In this document: positions 58,712 to 64,000 of the stretch, piece by piece
Numbering within the stretch: the first letter of the stretch is position 1
How the letters are laid out: each line of letters opens with the position of its first letter
Assembly: GCA_029008095.1 (NCBI GenBank)
Contig: JAQXJB010000004.1
Location: 1 to 64,000, forward strand
Length of the DNA stretch: 64,000 nt
Source of the DNA: Clostridiales bacterium
GTDB taxonomy: Bacteria > Bacillota > Clostridia > Oscillospirales > Oscillospiraceae
Direction: 5' to 3'
Program-made: the position numbers and the translations under genes
The notes under the pieces: generated by a model
Seen by the model: only the letters and a program-made list of their open reading frames with translations
What the model was told of the DNA's origin: nothing
Database searches by the model: none

Positions 58712-60142
58712 TTAGTTTGTCTTTTCTCCGCTGGGCTTATTGGCCTTATGGCGGCGGTGATAATTGCGCTTATTGGCGTTGGGCTTAGCCTGGGCGACCG
58801 CGGCGGCAACGGCTGCTGCTCTTGCCTTGGCCTTATCGTCCATGACCTGCTGATGAGACTCGGTTTTGGGCTGCTGCTCACGCTTTTCCTGCTGGGGCTT
58901 GCCGCCGTTTCCACGGCGGTGGGAGCTATGCTGAGCGCCGGACTGCTGAGACGGTTTCTCCTGCTGGTTCTGCTTCTCCTGCTGCTCCTGCTTGGGCTGC
59001 TGCCCCTTGGATTTCTGACGGTTGGGCTGATTTTTCTGCTGCCCCTGCTTTTCCTGTCTGTTCTGAGTCTCCTGCTTAGGCGGCTCGTTCTTTTCGGCGT
59101 CAGGCTGAGCATTCTGGGCGCTCTGAGGCTTCTTGCTTCTATGGCGGCGGCCTCCGCGGTGACGGTTCTTGCCCTCGTTCTCCTGCTGCTCCGGTTTCTC
59201 CTCGCGCTCCTGGGGCTTATCGTTGATAAGAGCGGGCATAGGGTCGATGCGTCCAAAGCCGCGGCGGGAACTGACGCTGCCGGCTATATCCTCGGGCTCT
59301 TCCTCCGGCGGCTCCGGCTCCTTATACACTCCTCCCACGGTGAAGCCCAACTCACGGGCGGGGTATGACCGAAGCTCGGTAATGCTCTCCTCGGCCAGCT
59401 TTACCTTAACGGTGCGGCGCAGGAGGTTTACCTCCTTGACAGTGCCCTTGCCCTCGGGGGTATCCACCTCAGTTTCCACCTTGGGAACGGTCTTGAGCAA
59501 ATGCTCATAAGCATCCTGCTCATATTTCAGGCAGCACATAAGTCTGCCACAGGTACCTGATATCTTGGTGGGGTTAAGGGAGAGGGACTGGGTCTTGGCC
59601 ATCTTGATGGAGACCGGCTGGAAATCCTCCAGGAAGGAGGAGCAGCAGAAGGGTCTGCCGCAGATGCCGAGACCACCCACCAGCTTGGCGCTGTCACGGA
59701 CGCCTATCTGGCGCAGCTCAATGCGGGTGCGGAACACGCTGGCCAGATCCTTTACCAGCTCGCGGAAGTCAACTCTTCCGTCGCTGGTGAAGAAAAACAG
59801 TATCTTGCTGCCGTCGAAGCTGTATTCAACATCCACCAGCTTCATTTCAAGACCTCTCTCGGCTATCTTCTTCTGGCAGAAATCAAAAGCGGTCTTTTCT
59901 CTTTCCTTGTTGGCCTGGGCAACAGCCTTATCATCATCGGTGGCGATGCGGATAACGGGGCGCAGCGGAGGGACGATGGCCGTTTCCTCCACATAGTGAG
60001 CGCCGCGAACACATTCGCCGAATTCCAGGCCCTTGGCGGTCTCCACGATGACGGAGTCGCCTATGCGCGGTGTGGTGCCGGCAGGGTCAAAGAAATACGC
60101 CTTGCCCTTGCTGCGGAACCTTACGTTTACTACCTCTGGCAT
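58712..60142 (-). CDS. ricT: RicT/YaaT PSP1-domain protein with long disordered tail
   Basis: Member of the RicAFT (Y-complex) that steers RNase Y and phosphorelay activity in Bacillus. The PSP1 domain occupies residues 1-270, with FGECVRGAHYVE, CQKKIAERGLEMKLVDVEYSFDGSKILFFFTSDGRVDFRELVKDLA, GLGICGRPFCCSSFL and GTCGRLMCCLKYEQ; these Cys can ligate an Fe-S cluster. After about residue 300 there is a ~175-residue Gln/Lys/Glu-rich disordered extension ending in a basic His/Arg tail, absent from Bacillus RicT. It lies 17 bp after holB, a conserved order. Confidence 0.92.
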   Translation of the reverse strand: MPEVVNVRFRSKGKAYFFDPAGTTPRIGDSVIVETAKGLEFGECVRGAHYVEETAIVPPLRPVIRIATDDDKAVAQANKEREKTAFDFCQKKIAERGLEMKLVDVEYSFDGSKILFFFTSDGRVDFRELVKDLASVFRTRIELRQIGVRDSAKLVGGLGICGRPFCCSSFLEDFQPVSIKMAKTQSLSLNPTKISGTCGRLMCCLKYEQDAYEHLLKTVPKVETEVDTPEGKGTVKEVNLLRRTVKVKLAEESITELRSYPARELGFTVGGVYKEPEPPEEEPEDIAGSVSSRRGFGRIDPMPALINDKPQEREEKPEQQENEGKNRHRGGRRHRSKKPQSAQNAQPDAEKNEPPKQETQNRQEKQGQQKNQPNRQKSKGQQPKQEQQEKQNQQEKPSQQSGAQHSSHRRGNGGKPQQEKREQQPKTESHQQVMDDKAKARAAAVAAAVAQAKPNANKRNYHRRHKANKPSGEKTN

Positions 60143-60159
60143 ATATATCCTCGTTTCTT

Positions 60160-60978
60160 TTATCGTGCTTCGCCGGCAAGGCGGCCCAGCCTTACGGCCA
60201 GCGCCCCGGCGGTGTGACCCGCGCCGGTGTTATTGGTAACTCTACGGCGCAGAAGCTCGTCCACCGCTTCCTTTGCGGTGAAGAGCTGCTTTCTTGCTGC
60301 GGAGTCCTGTTCTCCGCGTATTTTCAGGGCAAAAAGCATCGAGAGTGATTCCAGAACGCCGTCAAAGTCCTCCCTGTCCAGCTTGGCTTTTTCCAGCATG
60401 AAGCAGGCGGATGCTATATCCATAGGACTGCGGCGGAGGAAGGAGTCAAAAACGGCGCGGGCATACTTGTCCTCGTCGCCCATGCCCTCCTCACCGTCTG
60501 CCAAAAGCTCCGTGCAGCGGGAGCGCACCGTGTCCAGAATGGCGGCGGAATTGGCGGCCGTCAGGACGAAGGCCGAGCGTGCCGGCGGCTCTTCCAATAT
60601 TTTGAGCATGGCGTTCTGCGCGTTTATGTTCATTTCGTCTGCGGAGGGGATGAGATATACCTTTCGCGGCGCTTCATTCGGCATAATATAGGCATCCCGG
60701 ACTATCTCGCGCACCTGATCCACCACATAGCTGCTCTTATCCGGCAGCTTTTCAAGCCGGATAAAGTCCGGATGGATGCCCTTTGCCAGCTTCACGCAGT
60801 GGGTACAGCAGCCGCAGGGCGCTTCCCGGTCGGGGCAGATGAGCGCGGCGGCGATATATGCCGCAAGCTCTTCCCTGCTTTCCGGCGCGCCGCCCAGTAC
60901 CAGCCACGCATGGGACAGCGTCCCCGCCCTGGCCTGAGCCTGTATTCTCTTTTTCTGTGCGTTATTGCGCTGGGGCAT
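60160..60978 (-). CDS. holB: DNA polymerase III delta' subunit
   Basis: Clamp-loader subunit of 272 aa. The family's modified P-loop region (SHAWLVLGGAPESREELAAYIAAALIC) lacks a functional Walker A, as usual in delta'. A Cys4 zinc site CPDREAPCGCCTHC, the SRC motif DTVRSRCTEL and NAMLKILEEPP are present. ATG 60978 is fixed by GGAGG upstream; the TTG in the ORF track lies inside that site. It is co-transcribed with ricT. Confidence 0.93.
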   Translation of the reverse strand: MPQRNNAQKKRIQAQARAGTLSHAWLVLGGAPESREELAAYIAAALICPDREAPCGCCTHCVKLAKGIHPDFIRLEKLPDKSSYVVDQVREIVRDAYIMPNEAPRKVYLIPSADEMNINAQNAMLKILEEPPARSAFVLTAANSAAILDTVRSRCTELLADGEEGMGDEDKYARAVFDSFLRRSPMDIASACFMLEKAKLDREDFDGVLESLSMLFALKIRGEQDSAARKQLFTAKEAVDELLRRRVTNNTGAGHTAGALAVRLGRLAGEAR

Positions 60979-61106
60979 GATTATTATATCCTCCAAAGAC
61001 GGTTATAAGCATATACAGATTTAATATATCACAAGAGGTCATGATTTACAAACATTTTTATCGCTTATGTCAAAAAACTTAGTCGCCTATTGATTTCCAG
61101 GCACAA

Positions 61107-61140
61107 AAACTCCCCCGCATCGCTGACGCAGGGGAGAGTA
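61107..61140 (-). terminator. Terminator of cysK
   Basis: Minus-strand ACTCTCCCCTGCGT/ATGCGGGGGAGT (imperfect) is followed by TTTTTGTG. The remaining ~110 bp to holB is AT-rich with nothing else visible. Confidence 0.8.
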
Positions 61141-61144
61141 AACG

Positions 61145-62074
61145 TCAATTTTCAAAAAGCAGTGTACTGAAATACCTCTCGCCGGTATCGGGCAGGATGG
61201 TGACCACGGTCTTGCCGGGGCCGAGTTCTTTAGCGAGGCGCAGGGCGGCGGCGACATTAGTACCGCTGGAGATGCCGCAGAGTATGCCCTCCTCCCGGAT
61301 GAGCCGCCTGGTGGTATTGATAGCCTCGTCATCGGTGACGATGGCGACGTCATCATAGATATCCATATTTAGATTGGCGGGGATAAGGCCGTCGCCTATG
61401 CCCATCTGGAGGTGGGTTCCGATATTGCCGCCGGAGAGGATGGCGGCGTTTTCCGGCTCCACGGCCCATATTTTTATATCCGGATTCTTAGCCTTCAGCG
61501 TGCCGCCGATGCCGGATATGGTGCCGCCGGTGCCGATACCGGAGCAGAAGCCGTGGATGGGAGCGTCCACCTGGGCAAGTATCTCCTCTCCGGTGTGTTC
61601 CTTATGTACCTGTGGGTTGGCGGGGTTTTCAAACTGCTGAGGCACCCAGACACGCTCATCCTCCTCCGCCATGCGCAGGGCGGTTCTGAGGCACTGGTCG
61701 ATGCACTCGCCTATATCCCCCGCGTCGTGGATGAGCACCAGCTCCGCGCCGTAGGCTTTGATGAGCTTTCTTCGCTCCTCGCTGACGGAGTCGGGCATGA
61801 TTATGCGCACATGATAGCCCCTCACCGCGCCCACGAGGGCAAGGCCGATACCCTGATTGCCGCTGGTGGGCTCCACGATTATGGTATCGGGTCTGATGAT
61901 ACCCTTCGCTTCCGCATCGATTATCATATTGTATGCCGTGCGGGTCTTGATAGAACCGCCTATATTTACTCCTTCGTACTTCACCAGCACCTGAGCGCAG
62001 CCGGCAGGCACAATGCGCGAGAGCTTTATAACCGGCGTATTGCCTATTGCTTCAAGAACATTAGAATAAATCAA
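61145..62074 (-). CDS. cysK: Cysteine synthase (O-acetylserine sulfhydrylase)
   Basis: PLP enzyme of 309 aa that makes Cys from O-acetylserine and sulfide. LEAIGNTPVIKLSRI is at the N-terminus, the PLP lysine is in GGSIKTRTAYNMI (about residue 42; most CysK have SVKDR), substrate loop EPTSGNQGIGLA, phosphate cup GIGTGGTISG and the final GISSGTNVAAAL. The start is TTG with GGAGG 7 bp upstream; the ORF-track start is 18 codons earlier without a site. It is monocistronic. Confidence 0.9.
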   Translation of the reverse strand: MIYSNVLEAIGNTPVIKLSRIVPAGCAQVLVKYEGVNIGGSIKTRTAYNMIIDAEAKGIIRPDTIIVEPTSGNQGIGLALVGAVRGYHVRIIMPDSVSEERRKLIKAYGAELVLIHDAGDIGECIDQCLRTALRMAEEDERVWVPQQFENPANPQVHKEHTGEEILAQVDAPIHGFCSGIGTGGTISGIGGTLKAKNPDIKIWAVEPENAAILSGGNIGTHLQMGIGDGLIPANLNMDIYDDVAIVTDDEAINTTRRLIREEGILCGISSGTNVAAALRLAKELGPGKTVVTILPDTGERYFSTLLFEN

Positions 62075-62131
62075 ACAGATACCTCCATAATCAGGATACA
62101 CCCATTGTAATATATTGGGGGGAGCCATTAC

Positions 62132-62195
62132 AATAAAAAAAAGAAATGACCCTTGACTGATCGTCTTTCAACTTTCTCAGTCAAGGGTCATTTCT
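62132..62195 (-). terminator. Strong terminator of the candidate ncRNA
   Basis: The 19-bp perfect stem AGAAATGACCCTTGACTGA/TCAGTCAAGGGTCATTTCT with a 16-nt loop is followed on the minus strand by TTTTTTTTATTG. Confidence 0.93.
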
Positions 62196-62516
62196 GTGAA
62201 TTCTTGATATCTAACATCTTTGATTAACCTCTCTTTCTGCGGATTTGAGACTTCGTTTTCTCGCCGGTCTGTTCGTTTTCCGTCTTTGTTTTATGCTCTC
62301 TGTGGCATAATTTCTCTTATGCGAGAATAGGCTTATCGGAATTCTGGCTCTTACTCAGTCTCGCTGCTCTCGGCTTTTTCACTCAGGTCAGTTGATTTCT
62401 CACCTCAAATATTCGGTTGGATTTTTACCCTCCCAGGGGTCTCTATATTAAATTTTCCTGAGCTTTTTCGCTTTGAGCCTTTGGCTGTTACCGGAACATT
62501 GGTATCACCCTTTCTT
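62132..62516 (-). ncRNA. Candidate structured non-coding RNA
   Basis: A ~385-nt minus-strand unit has its own promoter and a 19-bp perfect terminator stem, and no ORF. The A-rich sequence can form many small hairpins: AGCC-AAA-GGCT, AGC-GAAAA-GCT, ACCC-CTGGGA-GGGT, GCATAA-GAGAAA-TTATGC, and a longer-range CTCAGG/CCTGAG. A GAAAGGGTGATACCAATG near the 5' end could start only a 3-codon ORF. It is not recognisable as tmRNA, 6S, SRP or RNase P RNA. It fills most of the 622-bp gap upstream of cysK. Confidence 0.5.
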
Positions 62517-62522
62517 GCTTAT

Positions 62523-62551
62523 AAGATAGCATAAAAATTGCCCCTTGGCAA
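62523..62551 (-). promoter_or_regulatory. Promoter of the candidate ncRNA
   Basis: Minus-strand TTGCCA, 17-bp spacer, TATCTT, with a start near 62516. TTGCC-AAGG-GGCAA, at the -35, forms a small inverted repeat. Confidence 0.6.
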
Positions 62552-62625
62552 TACGCTTTTTATACAAAACTCACAATTTTTCTTTGTGTAATTCATAGAT
62601 TTACTGGCAATTATGTTTAAAACCA

Positions 62626-62690
62626 TTGACTTTGACAGTGTAATTTGGTATGATAGATATGTTGGGCGCGCCGCAACTGCGGCGCGCCCG
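62626..62690 (+). promoter_or_regulatory. Plus-strand promoter followed at once by a GC hairpin
   Basis: TTGACT, 17-bp spacer, TATGAT (62649-62654); then GGGCGCGCCGC-AACT-GCGGCGCGCCC (11-bp stem) followed by GTTCTGTTTAAAAC. Transcripts would be about 40 nt, and no plus-strand gene follows. The hairpin may also end the minus-strand zinc-ribbon gene only as a block, since it has no minus-strand T-run. Confidence 0.55.
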
Positions 62691-62696
62691 TTCTGT

Positions 62697-63980
62697 TTAA
62701 AACTCTATTTTGCGTCTGCCTCCGTCCTTGAGGCTTATCTTATACCACACGCCGGGCTCGCTGCCCCGGCAGTCCAGATAGAAATAATCCCCCAGAACCG
62801 CGCCGCCGTCCCAATAATTGCCCTCACCCAGATCTACCCGTCTGCCGTCGGCGTGGAGCGCGGTCCAGCGTCCGGGAGGGCCATAGGTGAAGCCAACGGC
62901 CCGGCTGCCGTCGAAATATTCCCGGAAGTTCTCGGTGGGGTCGATATCGCCCAGGATCCACTTCCCTCCATAAGGCTGCAGGCCGCCCGCGCCGCCGTCA
63001 TAAAGGCCGGTGCGGTACACCCGGCGGGTGAGATTTTCCGTTCCGCCATCGTCCAGCGCCGCGTATATCACGCCCTCGCTGAAATCGATGAAGGGGATAT
63101 ACTTCCAGCAGAAATCGCCGCGCTCTTCCGGGCTTTCGCCCAATTCAACGCCCAGGCCGGCGGCCATGAGCGGCAACTGCGCTCCGAGAGCATCGGCGGC
63201 GGGCGTCACCGTTCCGCCGGCGTCAATGATAAGCACGCCGCGCTTGCACTTACTGTCCTGACAAACCATATAAAGACTGCTCCGACCAGCGCCGCGAAGA
63301 ATGAAATCCTCGCCGCGCCATAGCTCCCGCAGGCCGCTGCCGTCATGGCCGCAGACCATAAGGCTCACCTTATCCGCCATGCGGCGGGAATTATACGCGA
63401 ACAGGAATATTTTTTCCTCGGTGACGATAAAGCGCTCCATTTCGCCGTATTCTTTCCCGCTTATGTCCAGCGCCACGCTGAAGCCCCCGGCAGGAGTATA
63501 GGTATAGAGCCGATAGACCCGGGCTGTATTTCCGCCGCAGTCCACCATAGCGGAAAGCCATAGCCTTCCGTTTTTCCAAAGCTTGCCGCAAAATGCAAGC
63601 ACTCCCTCCGGCAGACCAATACGCTCGGCCTTCACGCCCTCCGCGTCCACCCGGAAAAGCTCCCTGCCGTATTCGGTGCTGAGATAATGCCCCTCCGGCG
63701 ACCCCGCGCCCACGGAAAAGATGCTCCGCGCATCCCAGAGAGCCGCGAAGCTCTGCCACGCCGGGTATTCGTCAGCGGCAGCGGGAATGGGCGCGGGCTT
63801 CGCCGCCGGTACCTCCGCGGATTTCACCGCCGCGCCGCAGGCGATACAGAACCTGTCCCCCGCCTCCAGCTTTTCTCCGCATTGGGCGCAAACTATATCT
63901 TTCTCCACAGCCGCGCCGCACTGAGCGCAGAACCGCGCGCCCTCCCGCAGAGCCGTGCCGCAGCTTTTGCAATTTGCCAT
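62697..63980 (-). CDS. Double zinc-ribbon protein with beta-propeller-like C-terminus
   Basis: Soluble protein of 427 aa. Two N-terminal zinc ribbons are seen (CKSCGTALREGARFCAQCG and CAQCGEKLEAGDRFCIACG, residues 4-48), then an Ala/Pro linker and a ~350-residue region of repeated short beta-strand blocks (GRLWLSAMVD, VYRLYTYTPAGG, KIFLFAYN, SLYMVCQDSK, VIYAALDDGG, YFYLDCRGSEPGVW), consistent with a beta-propeller. No signal peptide or membrane segment is seen. GGAGGA precedes the ATG. Function unknown. Confidence 0.75.
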   Translation of the reverse strand: MANCKSCGTALREGARFCAQCGAAVEKDIVCAQCGEKLEAGDRFCIACGAAVKSAEVPAAKPAPIPAAADEYPAWQSFAALWDARSIFSVGAGSPEGHYLSTEYGRELFRVDAEGVKAERIGLPEGVLAFCGKLWKNGRLWLSAMVDCGGNTARVYRLYTYTPAGGFSVALDISGKEYGEMERFIVTEEKIFLFAYNSRRMADKVSLMVCGHDGSGLRELWRGEDFILRGAGRSSLYMVCQDSKCKRGVLIIDAGGTVTPAADALGAQLPLMAAGLGVELGESPEERGDFCWKYIPFIDFSEGVIYAALDDGGTENLTRRVYRTGLYDGGAGGLQPYGGKWILGDIDPTENFREYFDGSRAVGFTYGPPGRWTALHADGRRVDLGEGNYWDGGAVLGDYFYLDCRGSEPGVWYKISLKDGGRRKIEF

Positions 63981-64000
63981 AACGAAACATCCTCCGTTTA

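Overview
ORGANISM. The window is GC-rich, gene-dense chromosome (about 55 supported protein genes) of a Gram-positive anaerobe of the Clostridia. I infer an Oscillospiraceae-like gut lineage, but rank below class is not proven. The evidence is a Firmicutes core set (hprK, murB, rapZ, whiA, ymdB, ricT, holB, der, rpsO-pnp, yceD-rpmF, ftsH), Cys-anchored lipoproteins, strong AGGAGG Shine-Dalgarno (SD) sites with many TTG/GTG starts, TTGACA-17-TATAAT promoters, and a PAS-containing [FeFe]-hydrogenase-like sensor next to a PP2C phosphatase. I saw no phage, complete insertion sequence, CRISPR array, rRNA or confident tRNA gene.

LAYOUT. 1-3.7 kb: potA(partial)BCD spermidine/putrescine importer. 3.7-7.7 kb: OFA-type MFS carrier, 3D-domain cell-wall protein, two lipoproteins. 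7.7-12.6 kb: YhaN/YhaO-like nuclease pair, YmdB phosphodiesterase, DUF3237 protein. 12.8-15.5 kb: rpsO and pnp, with a long hairpin in the pnp leader. 15.6-21.2 kb: esterase, pgi, small P-loop protein, XdhC-like protein, MATE pump. 21.2-24.4 kb (minus): EutH-like carrier, SLC13/ArsB-like permease, FAH-fold hydrolase, with a 152-bp inverted-repeat element between the last two. 24.7-28 kb: ftsH and an MFS carrier. 28-31.8 kb (minus): hprK-murB-rapZ-whiA. 32-35.7 kb: yceD-rpmF, then the DUF512 protein and der. 36-39.4 kb (minus): moxR-DUF58-DUF4129-like operon. 39.7-47.3 kb: two catabolic/redox units sharing LacI-type operators (Cys-motif protein, CoA-disulfide-reductase/rhodanese, DUF169; two enolase-superfamily dehydratases flanking a solute-binding lipoprotein). 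47.5-49.7 kb: SLH and DHHW surface proteins. 49.8-53.2 kb: ROK kinase and a PhoP/PhoR-like two-component pair with a Pho box. 53.6-58.7 kb: HD hydrolase, C_GCAxxG protein, and an operon with an [FeFe]-hydrogenase-like sensor, a phosphatase and a zinc-ribbon protein. 58.7-62.1 kb (minus): holB-ricT and cysK. 62.1-62.5 kb: candidate structured ncRNA. 62.7-64 kb: zinc-ribbon protein.

MOST UNUSUAL. The coding content is mostly recognisable; the novelty is in RNA and DNA structure between genes. (1) A promoter-proximal terminator with a competing antiterminator precedes the hydrogenase-sensor operon. (2) A dispersed ~135-nt element, present upstream of both rapZ and an HD hydrolase, buries the SD of its gene in an identical 13-bp stem. 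(3) A 152-bp element has 28-bp arms that pair completely only in the mRNA sense, because both mismatches become G-U pairs. (4) A ~165-bp palindromic MITE-like element, a dispersed ~225-bp repeat with a covarying hairpin, and an unassigned ~385-nt transcript with a 19-bp terminator stem. All pairings, promoters and starts were read by eye.
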